A stretch of 64,000 nt of DNA from Panulirus ornatus (GCF_036320965.1 NC_092289.1:22264278-22328277); one strand, 5' to 3'. Counted from the stretch's first letter, positions 38,346 through 49,690 are shown. The notes: generated by a model from the sequence alone, not told the origin. Numbers and translations: made by a program.

Positions 38346-40640
38346 ACGAAACATTAACACTATTAAAAGTGGGAAGTAAGCTTCACGACTTAGTTGGCTC
38401 GCAAACTATCGCTTTTAGTCCATATTTCAGCCAAATTGCTTATACCAGTAGGGACTGGGTAAATGTCCGTGATGTTATTTACTGTTACATTAAGTATTCC
38501 CAGGTAATATATAGTTGCCATACACATCATAACCAGCACTATGGTCATTTATCGTACGCCTTCCGCCTGCGATAGGGGGCCGGCACACGTCTGCTGCCAG
38601 AACCCGGACCCAAACTGTCGTAAAGACTACGATGATCGTGTTTTAACGGATCCAGTAATGGTGCAACCAGTACGTAATAAGAATTATTCTAATCGCCACG
38701 AAGAAAAAAAAATTTTGGTAAGGAAGACTTTAACTAGCTTAAGGAGATTCGAATTCATCGAAATCTGAATCCCAGACATTGAGGCAGTAGTGGTAACATT
38801 CTGTAGAAGAGTCTTCTCTTATGTCTTTGTCCATCTGTTTGTGCTGGATAGTTTGTGTCTGCGCGTGTGACTTACCTCGCTGACTCAGTCCTGGTGTCTG
38901 TTAGAGGCCTCTTGGCGGCTGTCTAGGTGGCTGTGTCGCCGCCTGTCTGGCGTCCGGTTATTGGTTTCTGGCTGTGGTCCACCACATTGTCTGACCTCCC
39001 CAGTCTCCGGGTGGTAACATTCTTTGTAAAGCACAATCCTGCGCTCCTGTTTACTGTCCACGGGGTAATGTTGTCGCATTAAACCCGTTATGAGGGGTAC
39101 ATGATATCTGACTTCGTCTCTCATCATATGGGCGAGGGGGGGAGTTCACCACTGTGCTGGAACATGGCAGTGTTCCAGACCTTAGTGCAATGAATATGAT
39201 CCTTCCAGAGATTCTTTCGTGGTCTTCATGATATGTAAATGTGTAATGCATGTTACGTTCAGAGACCAGGTATTTTTATTTTTTTTTTTAACTGTAATGA
39301 GTTTCATCACACAAACCATATTCAGCAAATTACAAGATTTTGTCTTGACGCCATAAGCCATAGAGGGATATTAGTTTGGGAGGATTCCCCAGGACAGACG
39401 TATATGGAAATGCTGTAAAATGTTCGGTAGATCTTTGCTGCAGGCGCCTTGGTTCGAGCCCAGCCGGAGGGTGAGGCACTCGGAGAACCTGGCATTATAA
39501 CACAGCCCCGCTTGCCCTGGTGGCCGCCCCGTGCATATCATTACCGATGCCTGGAATTCTGGTTTTCGCCGGACGTCCTCGATCCTCGGAAGGATCGACA
39601 GATGAAATCTTTGGTTATCAGATATGATTCAGTCGTATGTAAGGTGAGGAGGGCTACGATGCGACGTGGCGGCACATACTATCGAAGCTGCTTTAAGCAG
39701 CGCAGATGTTATAACGTATCAGAGATTGGTAGGTTCAACGCTGGCATGAGAATCGTGCTGTCAGGATCGTATAGACTGCAACCAGGAGGACACGAAGTAA
39801 AGTCTTGAGTTCGTTGAGGGTTAAGTTGATGAGAGATTCAGTGGTGTCTGTGGCGTAGGCATAGTCGGCATGTGCCTAAGACGTAGCTCTATGGCCCAAG
39901 CCCCCTTCCCCTCCCCTCCCCTCCCGGAGGCCAGTGCCACAACAAAGGCCAGGCGCCAGTGGCACCATTCCCACTGCTGCCGCGCACTTCGCCCTCAACG
40001 AACGAATTCACGAACGTAGAGACTGAGGGTCCACCACCCACCGTCCACACTCCGTCACCCTCCACTTGCCATCCTTTTACTCCACTCCATTCCAGCCTCC
40101 ACTTTCTACTCCACCCGCTGGCGGTCGTGACGGTAATTAAGGCTTAATTGGGAAGCCAAAACTAATTACCTGAAGTCGTAAAGAAAATTTGCAGCTCAGT
40201 TCATGATGATTGGTTTTACGAATCTATGAAATGTATATTCCTGGCGGGGCGAAGCATATTGTTATATCAGCTACTGCGTTCTTATGATTCTCTTATGTCT
40301 TGTGTAGTTCTGGATGCCGTCCATTTCTCCAACGCTGTAAACACTGGGGTATCGTAACACAAAACCCATCGTCACGCCCAGGTCGTAAATATCACACTGA
40401 GGGCACTGAAGACCTGCTTCTCATGTGTCCCACGACGACCGCCTCAGCTACCACAACATGTCTCCACTCTTTGGCTTGTGTGGTTCCACCGGGTGGACGG
40501 ACCTGGATGGGTTTTCTGGGTCTGGAAGGTGTGATGTGGGTGTTACCGGACTCCGCCGCGGGGAGAATGGCACTTTTTTCCGTCAAGTTCCATCATCGTC
40601 GTCATCATCATCACCATCTGTAAACAAAAGCTTAGTACAA
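38346..40640. other. non-coding sequence, one B-box-like site
   Basis: At 39449-39459 ggttcgagccc is a perfect pol III B box, but no matching A box or cloverleaf was found upstream; it could be a tRNA-derived SINE remnant. No protein gene supported. Confidence 0.3.
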
Positions 40641-40712
40641 TCTCGTTGACGAGATTCTCACTTCGGAGGAGCCCATCCTTTCCCTGCTGCTGATTTTAGC
40701 GCAGCCTTGAAG
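40640..40712 (-). repeat. dispersed ~150-bp repeat family, copy 4 (partial)
   Basis: On the minus strand it reads ctccta-acc-ttcaaggctgcgct, 'agcagcagggaaagga' and, further on, 'gagaatctcgtcaacgag', matching the family with gaps. Confidence 0.4.
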
Positions 40713-40984
40713 GTGTAGGAGCGCCATCTGTGAAAGGGGTCCAAGGGTTATAGGGCTCTTACAGAGCTCAGGAAGCCGGCCACGTCCACCGGGCGGTGCC
40801 GCACGTCAACAAGTAGGGTGGCGCGATAGTTTCTTGGTGGGGTGAGCACTGGACAGCACGAAAAGGAATATGATTAACGTCACTCGTGTATTATGTCGCA
40901 TTGTGCTGTCTTGATCTGGCTAGCGGAACCTGCTTAATGCTTATCATTAAGACGCTTGTCTGAGATCGGATGATTATCGGGAGG

Positions 40985-41245
40985 GTAGTGAAGATAAGTG
41001 CTGTGCGGGGTGGTAGTGAAGATAAGTGCTGTGCAGGATGGTAGTGAAGATAAGTGCTGTGCAGGGTGGTAGTGAAGATAAGTGCTGTGCAGGGTGGTAG
41101 TGAAGATAAGTGCTGTGCAGGGTGGTAGTGAAGATAAGTGCTGTGCAGGCTGGTAGTGAAGATAAGTGCTGTGCGGGGGTGGTAGTGAAGATGAGTGCTG
41201 TGCGGGGTGGTAGTGAAGATAAGTGCTGTGCAGGGTGGTGAATTG
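40985..41245. repeat. 28-bp minisatellite, about 9 copies
   Basis: The unit reads gtagtgaagataagtgctgt plus gcagggtg, with one-base variants. Antisense open frames encode a repeating 'ALIFTT..HST' phrase in shifting frames, which are artefacts. Confidence 0.95.
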
Positions 41246-42280
41246 CTGTGAAGGATAGCACAGTGCTGTGAGGATTCGCATGGTGCTACAGAGGATCCTG
41301 TGGTGCTGCGATGGATGGTACGGTGCTGCGAAGGAGGCAGGAACCTCCTGAACACTGTGGTAGGGGTGGGGTGGGTGAGGGGTGCCCGAGACGGGTCAGT
41401 GTTGCAAAACCTCGCTATTGACGTCATGGTCGCTGGGTGTGGCTGGCAACGCTTTGTGTGTACTGCCGAATACCACACTTCCCGCCAGCCACCCCGCCAG
41501 CCACACCCAGTAGGCATTCCTCACCTTATCATCCCCTCCCCCTGGTACTAGCCAGGACTTCCCCCTCCCCCAACCCCCTCTCTTTAGTCGCACCACCGCT
41601 CCTGACGCACTCCCCCAACCTCCCTTACCCCATGTACTCGTTGGGACCAACCCCTCACACACACACACACACACACACAGGCAAAACAAACATAAGCAGA
41701 CTTCCTCTCTTCCCTGTTGTCCACCATTTAGACATTACCTGACTCCCAGCCTACCTTTCAGCCCCAACCACCCAAACAGTACAAGAATTTGACGTCGCCA
41801 GACAGTCAAAACAGCCTCATGACACAGTACTCTACGCCCATCCACTTGCCTGTAGATTTCTCTTCCTCTCTCCGAGCCAAACTCCCGAGGTCCATGATCA
41901 CTGCTAACCTCCAGCACCCTCCCTGGAGAACGTCGTTATGTCTCCCATATACTCAAGTCAAGTAACCCACAGTCTTTCAGATGACTTAATGGATAGATGG
42001 TTGGGTAGTAGGCTTGCACAACTGTATGAGAACCCGTTCAAGCCCATCTTTTTGCAGGGTGGAGGTTTGTTTGTCAGAGAGAGAGAAATTGAGGGAATTT
42101 TCTTTGCATTTGTAAATGCATGGAGCTATACATATCAGGATACCCCAGTTGATTCATTGGAAGTTTCGTATTGGATTGTACTTTCATAGATGGGCATTTA
42201 CAAGTTCCGTGAACTGTCAGCGTTTTGGTTGATACGGAGGTGGTGGCCCTGTACCACGCCCTCCTTCGTCAGTTCCCAAG
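41246..42280. other. non-coding sequence with a short (CA)n
   Basis: (CA)n at about 41657-41681. No gene recognised. Confidence 0.4.
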
Positions 42281-42286
42281 ACGATC

Positions 42287-42440
42287 AGTCGCAACCAAGA
42301 GAGACGCAAGACCTCTGTGGCTCTCGCCTTCGTTGAGTGCACCAAAGGTTTGGATACAGTGAACTATATAACGTAATGACCAATGAAGCCATTAAAATCA
42401 AAATGCAGAGAAGTCTTATTTCATGGCTTGTCAAACTTCC
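42287..42440 (+). pseudogene. decayed non-LTR reverse transcriptase fragment (motif A)
   Basis: At 42326-42367 the plus frame reads AFVECTKGLDTVNY, close to the non-LTR RT motif A pattern in which a phenylalanine-aspartate pair and 'DTVN' are normally kept. The frame then stops within a few codons. The preceding 'TSVALAF' and following text are compatible with RT context. It differs from the three longer copies in this window and is probably an older, separate element. The match is short. Confidence 0.4.
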
Positions 42441-42790
42441 TCATGTGAGCTGGATCGTCGCCAACCAGAGATTAGAGTCGTGCACTTAAGTCTTACTGCC
42501 ATCCATATCCTCCAGGATGTTGTTGAGTCTTGCAAGCTTCTCAGTATCACTCTGGATGTCGAAAGACACCAGTCTCAGGTTTGTATGAACCAGTTGAGTA
42601 ATCAGAACTCATCTTTTTTGATGCGAAATTGGAGAGCGATTGACTCATCGAACCCATCCTTTCATTGATGAGGTTGAGACCAGTTGAGTCGTCAGAACTC
42701 AACTCATCGTCGATCAGCTCGAAAACATTTTGAGTTGTTGTCCGCACTCGTCTCTTTGTCGATGCGTTAGTCACAGGGAAGAGCAGGCGT

Positions 42791-42841
42791 AGCGTGAACA
42801 CGCCCGGTAAACCAGGTTGGTTTACCGGGCCTGTTCACGCT
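42791..42841. repeat. 24-bp palindrome (hairpin)
   Basis: The left arm 42791-42814 starts agcgtgaacacgcccggtaa. The right arm 42818-42841 is its reverse complement with one mismatch. The spacer is 3 bases (ggt). No element ends or target duplication were recognised around it. Confidence 0.85.
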
Positions 42842-42844
42842 GCG

Positions 42845-43650
42845 GTGGTTACCTTAGCTTGCTACAACTGGGTCATATGGGGAGGTGGAGGACTAGTGAC
42901 GGTCTCACCTGAGGGTGTTCTTCCAGCTGGGGGGGGGGGGGGGGGGCAACCGTCACACGGCGGAGGTCCTCCCAGCACAGAGTGTGGGTACCACCCCATC
43001 ACACAGTGGGCGGGCGCACTTCATGAAGAAGTGGCCTGGCACCAGCCACACCAAGTGACAACCCGTCATTCCTCATAAAGTTGGATGCCATTCAAGGGGT
43101 TCTCTGTATATGGTAATCCTACAACCCACCTCGTTTCGTGTTGCCTGGAATTCAAACGTTACCCTTAAGGCTGACCTTCTACACAGCATTAGCAGCGTCA
43201 TGATACACCATTAACACACAACTCTGGATTCCAGTTAATGTCCTGGATAACGGGTTACCGTGACAGTGCGATTAAGAAGTATTAATGTTGGGCTGATGAA
43301 TTTGATGAAGCCCCCTTTATCCATGCTGGACTTTGAGGTTGGAGGGGAGGGGGAGGGGGTAGAATATGGTGTGGGTGAGAGAAAACGGTGTAGTTCCGCC
43401 TCCTGGAGAGGACAAGAACCGCAGTGTGGCACACAGCTCCAACGTATTGATCCTGTTTGTCCTTTCCAGCCCAGGAAGGCAGCTTGTTTCACCCCAGGTT
43501 CACTGTGCATCCTGACGTGGGAGAGGTTTAGTTGTTGTGGAGCTCTACTTCTGAAGTGGGGAAGAAAAATGGAAAAAGAAGACGCGAGCGAGGAGAGGGA
43601 TTAAATAAATGTTTGTGCCTAGTTGGCATCGTCTCCAGCCGACTACTGCA
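42845..43650. other. non-coding sequence upstream of the TipE-family gene
   Basis: Contains a G run at 42930-42947. No gene recognised. Confidence 0.4.
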
Positions 43651-43659
43651 GTGGTCTGG

Positions 43660-43690
43660 GGCATGCGCGCTCAGTATTGCTGCAGAGTTT
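43660..43690 (+). promoter_or_regulatory. possible initiator / NRF-1-like site
   Basis: gcatgcgc, part of the NRF-1/Ewg palindrome, is followed at once by 'ctcagtattg', which contains the arthropod initiator core TCAGT. It lies about 550 bases upstream of the first TipE-family ATG. No TATA box is evident. Both motifs are short and could occur by chance; this is only a candidate start region. Confidence 0.15.
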
Positions 43691-44202
43691 GCCAACGAAA
43701 TAACTCTAACGTATAACGTTAAATGTACATGATTAGTACCATCCTAGGTCTGTTTGCAATGTATTCGGATTAGTTTTGGTGATATCTGTCAATGCCGTCA
43801 ACAGCAACACAGAAGAAAACATCTCCCAAGCGATGGAAGTTGAGGTCGCACCGGCGCCTGCGCCAGTTGGTCTCAGCGCCATCTTGGACTCGCCTGTGAT
43901 GAAAATTCTCTCAGTTTCTGATTATGCAGTGGGTGAAACGTCGACGCTAAGTGAGGCGAACCCTTGAGAATATCAACCATGAGCCAGAGGAGTGTTCATC
44001 CGTCATGTTTGTGAGGGGAAACGCCTGACGAACGAGGAGGATGTACGCAACTCGCTACACTTGACGCCATGAAGACAAATTCCTGAGACAGTTGTGCACT
44101 TGGCGCGGACTCCCTCGCGTACGGTTGTTATGGTGGAAGGTGTGATCTAAGGGGTGACTCGCAACCACTACACGAGCTTGTAGTTACATTCTTGCATTCT
44201 GG

Positions 44203-44212
44203 TTCAGGTCAG
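44203..44212 (+). promoter_or_regulatory. possible 3' splice site before the TipE-family start codon
   Basis: A pyrimidine-rich stretch (tacattcttgcattctggtt) precedes AG at 44207 and again at 44212, 11-16 bases before the ATG. Upstream of it are several ATGs with short frames (for example at 43980), which would be poor 5' leader, so an acceptor here with a non-coding exon further upstream is plausible. Not proven. Confidence 0.3.
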
Positions 44213-44222
44213 CCCTTGAAAA

Positions 44223-45545
44223 ATGACAGCCGAAAAGCAGATCTGTCTTAGTATATGTGTGTGTCAGCTGATAGCCATCCTCTCAGGGGTATCGCTGCTC
44301 TACTTGGCAGTAATTGTCATCATCCCCTCGAAAAATGAACTGGCGATGGAATTCAATGAGACTCCTATAATGTGTACGACGGTGGAGGCCAAAGACTTGG
44401 CCTCCGGGGGTAAGAAGGAGGAGTGTAAGTGGTCGACGTGCGGTGAGTGGTGTCTGTCCAAGGGTTCCGGTACGTGCATGCAGATCCACGTGATGGTTCG
44501 CAGCAACGGCTCGAAGGTCAACTTCCGCGACTGTGTGGACATTGCCGACGACGAGTGCTCGGCCCTGGACGTCAACGCCACGCATGTGAAGTACTGCAAG
44601 AAAGGACAGTGTAAAGACCTCACTGGACTTTATTACTGCACTACAGATGGTGACAACGGATGCAGTGAGATCACCCCCGCCTTTGTTTGTCAGAGTCGCA
44701 AGATACAGAGGGAGAGCGTCCTGTGCGACGAAAAGAAGTGCAAGGAGCGACTCAACGGCGTGTACAGCTGCAAGGGCGGTAGGTGTCAGCACCTGGAGGA
44801 GATTCACAAGTACTGGCGCGACTGCGAAAGGAAATGCACGAAGCTGGAGATGCGAGAGCGGAATGTTGTCATCTTCAGCACAGAAAGACTTGTAGCTACC
44901 GCCTGCTGGTCAATGGACTCACCCGACAACAACACCTCGGCTAGCATAGAAGCGGTCAGCTCGAGCCAGGAGTGGCGGGACAAGAGGCAGGCGCTCTTCA
45001 TCTTCTGCACGTACGTCAAGAAGGTCACGGGCAAGAGAACCTACGACATTCTGACGGAGGACTGCTTCAACGCGACCCTCGGTAGCGCAGACGAGTTGAA
45101 GAACCTGAAGGACTACATGCAACTCCTGCGACTCCACCAGAGCCTTGGGAACCGCTCGGAGTGGGTCATCCCGCCCGAACACACCCTCCGCGTCATGAAC
45201 AACACCCAGCTGCGCATCAACCCCGAGGGCTGTGTGAACACGCTACGCAAGGAGTGCACGGCGTTCTTCAAGACCCACGCTCACGACGGCTTCGACGGCA
45301 TGACACCGGACCGCTACCCTTGTTACTTCACGGACCAGAGCAGAGAGTACGTCATAGGGAAGTTCGATCCGCGGATGACCACGACCATTCTGCTGGTGGC
45401 GACGATCCTCCCAGGCTGCCTCTTCATCTTGGCCTGCTCCTGCCTCTTCATATGTTCCAAATCGGTAGGGGTGGACGACGAGGGCCACCTGCGGGTGACA
45501 CTTCTCCAGGGCGGGGGCGCAGGAGGTAACGCTAGCGAGCTGTGA
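44223..45545 (+). CDS. tipE-like: TipE-family sodium channel auxiliary subunit, long form (440 aa)
   Basis: Members of the TipE family (Drosophila TipE and TEH1-4) are membrane proteins that associate with the Para voltage-gated sodium channel and raise its surface expression or tune its gating. This 440-residue protein has the family layout: a short cytosolic N-terminus, a membrane segment at about 10-34, a large cysteine-rich ectodomain (about 35-385; 24 Cys), a second membrane segment at about 386-412, and a short tail. C68-x4-C73-x3-C77-x7-C85 followed by MQIHV, and YPCYF at 365-369 before the second membrane segment, match the 278-residue paralogue at 57072. N-glycosylation sequons include N45, N95, N118, N237, N283 and N310. 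Two similar modules (C125-C147 and C168-C188) carry a C-x4-C-x6-G-x-Y-x-C pattern. An in-frame TGA at 44217-44219 fixes the ATG unless a splice joins before it. The coding region is one open frame, GC-rich. Length is closest to fly TipE-like long members; one-to-one orthology is not settled. Confidence 0.88.
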   Translation: MTAEKQICLSICVCQLIAILSGVSLLYLAVIVIIPSKNELAMEFNETPIMCTTVEAKDLASGGKKEECKWSTCGEWCLSKGSGTCMQIHVMVRSNGSKVNFRDCVDIADDECSALDVNATHVKYCKKGQCKDLTGLYYCTTDGDNGCSEITPAFVCQSRKIQRESVLCDEKKCKERLNGVYSCKGGRCQHLEEIHKYWRDCERKCTKLEMRERNVVIFSTERLVATACWSMDSPDNNTSASIEAVSSSQEWRDKRQALFIFCTYVKKVTGKRTYDILTEDCFNATLGSADELKNLKDYMQLLRLHQSLGNRSEWVIPPEHTLRVMNNTQLRINPEGCVNTLRKECTAFFKTHAHDGFDGMTPDRYPCYFTDQSREYVIGKFDPRMTTTILLVATILPGCLFILACSCLFICSKSVGVDDEGHLRVTLLQGGGAGGNASEL

Positions 45546-46072
45546 GACCTCTCCTTGTCTCTCTCTCATCAGTAGGTGTAGTAGCCCTCCGTATTGTTCC
45601 TCCTCCTGCACCACTACCACTCGCACGCGCGCACCAACTCTCACTCACACACTCACACCTTTCATGTTCAACTCGTTGGTCACTCGCATCTCATTACTCG
45701 CAAGTTCACTTGCCACTGCTAACACACACACACGCACACACACACAGTTACCTATACATCACTCGTGTTACCCAGACAATAACGTGATCACACTTCACCT
45801 CGCCCACAAACCTCATCAGCCTCCGGAGCACGTTTTACCATCACCCTCATCAGCCATGAGCACTACTCGCTGCTGGCACGCCACACACAGCTGCACCTCT
45901 GCTACGCAATTGATGACGTACAGCCTCGTCACTCACTGGCCCAGGGATTCACACACGTCAGAATTCGAGGTACACGTCCGTCGTCCAGCCATCGTTGTCA
46001 GGGCGCTGAGTCGCACGTCGCCACCCGCATGCCGTCGTGTGCAGGAAATGACTATCAATACTCAAGGCATTA
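45546..46072 (+). other. 3' flank of the TipE-family gene
   Basis: CA-rich sequence with a short (CA)n near 45722-45748. No canonical AATAAA was found before the 23-bp minisatellite begins, so the transcript end is undefined; it may lie in or beyond the array, or use a variant signal. Confidence 0.4.
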
Positions 46073-47850
46073 CAGCCCACACTGTACCATCCCCACAGCC
46101 CACACTGTACCATCACCGCAACCCCCTCTGTGCCACTCCCGCAGCCCACACTGTACTATCCCCCGCTACCCACACAGTACCATCCCCGCAGCCCACACTG
46201 TACCAACCCCGCAACCCCCTCTGTACCATCCCCACAGCCCACACTGTACCATCCCCACAACCCCCTCTGTACCATACCCGAAGTCCACACTGTACCATCC
46301 CCACAGCCCACACTGTACCATCACCGCAACCCCCTCTGTGCCACTCCCGCAGCCCACACTGTACTATCCCCCGCAACCCACACAGTACCATCCCCACAGC
46401 CCACACTGTACCATCCCCACAAACCCCTCTGTACCATCCCCGCAGTCCACACTGTACCATCCCCACAGCCCACACTGTACCATTCCCACAGCCCACACTG
46501 TACCATCCCCGCAGTCAACACTGTACCATTCCCGCAGTCTACAATGTACCATCCCCACAGCCCACACTGTACCATCCCCGATAGACCACACAGTACCATC
46601 CCCACAGCCCACACTGTACCATCTCCGCCGGCCACTTTGTACCATCCCCACAGCCCACATGGTATTATCCCGGTCTACACTGTGCCATCCCCACAGCCCA
46701 CGCTGTACTATCCTCAGAGCCCACACTGTACCATCCCCGCAGCACACACTGTTTTATTCCGCAGTCCACACTGTACCATCCCCACAGCCTACCGTGTATT
46801 ATCCCGCAGCCCACACTGTACCATGCCCGTAGCCCACACTGTACCATCCTCACAGCCCATAATGTACCATCCCCATAGCCCACACTGTACCATAACCAGA
46901 GTCCACACTGTACCCTCTCCACAGCCCACAGTGTACCTTTCCCGCAGCCCACACTACCATCCCCGGCTGCCAACAATTTACCCTTCCCGCAGCTCACACT
47001 GTAACATTCCCGGCAGTCCACACTGTACCATCCCTGCAGTCAACACTGTACCATCCATGCAGTCCACACTGTACCATTCCCTTAGCCTACATTGTACCAT
47101 CCCTGCAACCCATACTGTACCATTCCCGTAGCCCACACTATACCATCCCTGCAACCCACTCTGTACCATGCCAGCAACCCACACTGTACCATCACTGCAG
47201 CCCACACTGTACCATTCCCTTAGCCCACATTGTACCATTCCCACAGCCCACAATGTACCATCCCCTCAGCCCACACTGTACCCTCACCGCAGCTCACATT
47301 GTACCATTCCCAGCAGCACACATTGTACTATCCCGCAGCCCAAACTGTTACCTTCTCTTAGCCGACACTGTACACTTCCCGCAGCCCACACTTCACCATC
47401 GCAGCAGCCCATACTGTACTCACCCCCCCCCCCCCCCCCGCAGCTCACACTGTACCATCCTCGTGGCTCATACTGTACCATCCCCCGTACCCTACACTGT
47501 ACTATCCCTCGCAGCCCACATTGTAACATTCCCTGCAGCCCACATTGCACTATTTCCGCAGCTCACACTATACCATTCCCGTTGCCCACACTGTACCACC
47601 CCTGCAACCCACACCGTACCATCCTTGCAGCCCACACAATACGATTCCTGTAGCCCACATTATACCATCCCGTAGCCCACACTGTACCATTCCTATAGCC
47701 CACACTGGACCATACCTGCAACCTACACTGTACCATGCTAGAAGCCGGCACTACCATCCCTGCAACCCATACTGTACCATTCCCAGAGCCCACACTGTAA
47801 TCTTCCCTTAGCCCACAGTGTACCTTCCTTACAGCCTACACCGTGCCATC
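46073..47850. repeat. 23-bp minisatellite, about 75 copies
   Basis: The unit reads cccacactgtaccatccccacag, with frequent c/t and a/g variants and occasional one-base length changes. The 5' part (46073-46660) is the most regular. Copies become more diverged towards the 3' end, and a C run of 18 or more sits near 47426-47443. As 23 is not a multiple of 3, all three plus frames and the minus frames remain open for long distances (up to 333 codons) with a repeating His-Thr-Val-Pro or Gly-Met-Val-Gln-Cys phrase. These are not genes. Confidence 0.95.
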
Positions 47851-48335
47851 CCACAGCCTGCACACCACCATCCTCACCACGAATATTGCCCATATTTTAT
47901 CACATCCTTTGCCCATTCTTTACCATGCCTACAGGCTAAACTGATCCTCACCTAACCCCCCCCCCCCTCTCATTACCATTCCTACAGCCTACACTGTACC
48001 ATACCTACTAACACACTAACATCCTTGACTGCAGCACACTTACAGCCTACATTGTACCATCCTTACAGCCCATACTATATTACACCTACTCCCTACACTG
48101 TACCTCACCTACAGCCCACATTGCACCACATCTCTAATGCACAGTGTACTTCACCTACAGCTTACACTGTACAAGACACCTACAGCTCACACTGTAACAT
48201 TTACAGCCCACTTTGTACCACACCTAAAACCTTCACTACCACACCTACAGTCCATTATGTACCTTACCTATAACCCACACCATACCTAACATACAACCCA
48301 TACTCTACCACACCTACAACCCATACTTTACCATG
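47851..48335. repeat. decayed 3' part of the 23-bp minisatellite
   Basis: 'tacagcc-acactgtacca' variants continue with irregular spacing, then fade out near 48330. Confidence 0.7.
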
Positions 48336-48479
48336 GCGCATGATGTATTGGTCTGCTATGCTAACAAACGGCACCTAATGTATTCGTGTTCTGTCCTGAC
48401 AGACAGACACTTGTCTGTGCTTACACATGAGGGGAACCTGTCTGTGCTGACATGGGCACTTCTTGTTTGCTATGATGAT

Positions 48480-49690
48480 TTTATGCGAGTAGTACTAAGG
48501 GCACAAGTAAATTCTGTGTGGCAGCGATGTATCTGGAGAAAGCGTACAATAAGGTTAACAAAGAACCATTGTGTACAGTGCTACTGATATACTTAGTGGT
48601 TGGAAAGTTATTTAGTCCAATGAATAGTTTTATATAGGATTAGGCATGTGTGCGAGTGGGAAGGGAGGAGGCTGGCCAGTTGCTAGTGAAGGTGCAATCA
48701 AGGTCCATGGATGGGGATGCAAAAGGAAGTGAACACAAGTCTTCTATGTTCTGGGAAGGGGAGGGGAAAGGAAATGAATCATTTGCTGTTTGCAGATACC
48801 ACCACTCTGGTTGCAGACTGCAAAAGCCTTTGACAGAGTTTAAGGGTGACTGAAAGGATAAAAGTAAATGTGAACAAAAGGAGGGTAATGAGGTGCAGCA
48901 GTGAGGTGAGACATAATCTAAGAGTAATTTTGAATAGGGAGGACCTGGAACAAGTGAAATGCTTTAGGTATCTGGGAGTGGATGTAGCAGTAGGTGGAAT
49001 CGTGTGTTAAAATGAGTCATCGGGTGGAAGAGGGGGCATAAGTTCTGGGTGCATTAAGATAGTGAGCGGAAGGATAGGTCATTGTCTCTAAAGGCAAATA
49101 TGGTTGTTTAAGAGGAAAGTAGTCTCCACCGTTGTGTGGATGTCTTGGGCCTTGAATGCAAAAGACTTGAAAAGGGTGGACATGTAAGAAATGAAATGGA
49201 TGTAGATATGATGTTTGAGGCTGGTTGATTATGTGAGGAATGACTGCAAACAAGTTGTGGTTTTTAGCACAGACTGATTGAAAAGGTTGATCAGGATTTT
49301 TGTAAGCATTTTTATTCAGTAAAAATTACCCCAGCATCCTGTAGCTCCAAGGCTACACAACCTCCAGTAGCAGGGAAATGATGGATTTCTTTGGAGTAAG
49401 TTCTTCGATGAGACTATACTTTCTTGTCAATAGTTGATGATGGAGCCTTGTAGCCTTCCAGAAGGTGGTTTTTCACTTATGGTGTAACTACAGGCAGGCA
49501 GAGTCTGGTAACTCCTTTGAAATGGTTTGGACATATGGATCTGCGTGTGTAGAAAAGGCAAGGGGAGAGGCAGACCCAAGAAAGAGATGGAAGGATGATG
49601 TGATGGTGGTTTTGAGGTATTGGCCTGAACATTTAGGAAGGTGAGCGGCATCCATGGGCTAAAATGAATTAGATATATGTGGTAGACTTG
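48480..49690 (+). pseudogene. decayed non-LTR retrotransposon, copy D
   Basis: A diverged relative of copies A-C in plus orientation. Motif A survives as LEKAYNKV (48533-48556). The catalytic FADD region is changed to FADTTTLVADC (48788-48820), with the second Asp replaced. CFRYLGVDVAVGG (from about 48960) and a 'FKWFGHM'-like stretch near 49523 align with the intact copies. Frames are broken by several stops and indels. Unlike the other copies it keeps sequence upstream of the FADD motif, including motif A. A copy of the dispersed 150-bp repeat (49335-49480) is inserted within it, so it is older than that insertion. Confidence 0.7.
49335..49480 (+). repeat. dispersed ~150-bp repeat family, copy 5
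   Basis: Reads cctgtagctccaaggctaca, 'agtagcagggaaatgatgg', 'tttggagtaagttcttcgat', gagactatactttc, and later 'ccttccagaaggtggtttttcac', matching copies 1-3. It interrupts retrotransposon copy D. Confidence 0.6.

Noticed and set aside
38231..38575. 114-codon frame with a repeated MASVNRN phrase as a repeat protein
   Set aside because: The repeat is a short minisatellite of unequal units, and the rest of the frame is random in composition.
39449..39459. Perfect B box (ggttcgagccc) as part of a tRNA gene
   Set aside because: No A box at the right distance and no acceptor-stem pairing. At best a SINE remnant.
43776..43967. 63-codon frame upstream of the long TipE-family gene as an extra exon
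   Set aside because: No donor site at its end that would join in frame to 44208 or 44213, and no motif. Could at most be a leader open frame.
44283..44807. Antisense 174-codon frame within the long TipE-family gene, and similar shadows at 45161-45644
   Set aside because: Produced by the GC-rich codon usage of the real gene; no membrane, signal or domain features independent of it.
46029..47675. Several long open frames (up to 333 codons) over the 23-bp repeat, on both strands
   Set aside because: They exist only because the repeat unit lacks stops in most frames. The proteins are monotonous, shift frame with every unit-length change and have no domain.
46073..47850. CRISPR-like array of short repeats
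   Set aside because: The 23-bp units are contiguous with no unique spacers, and the context is eukaryotic.
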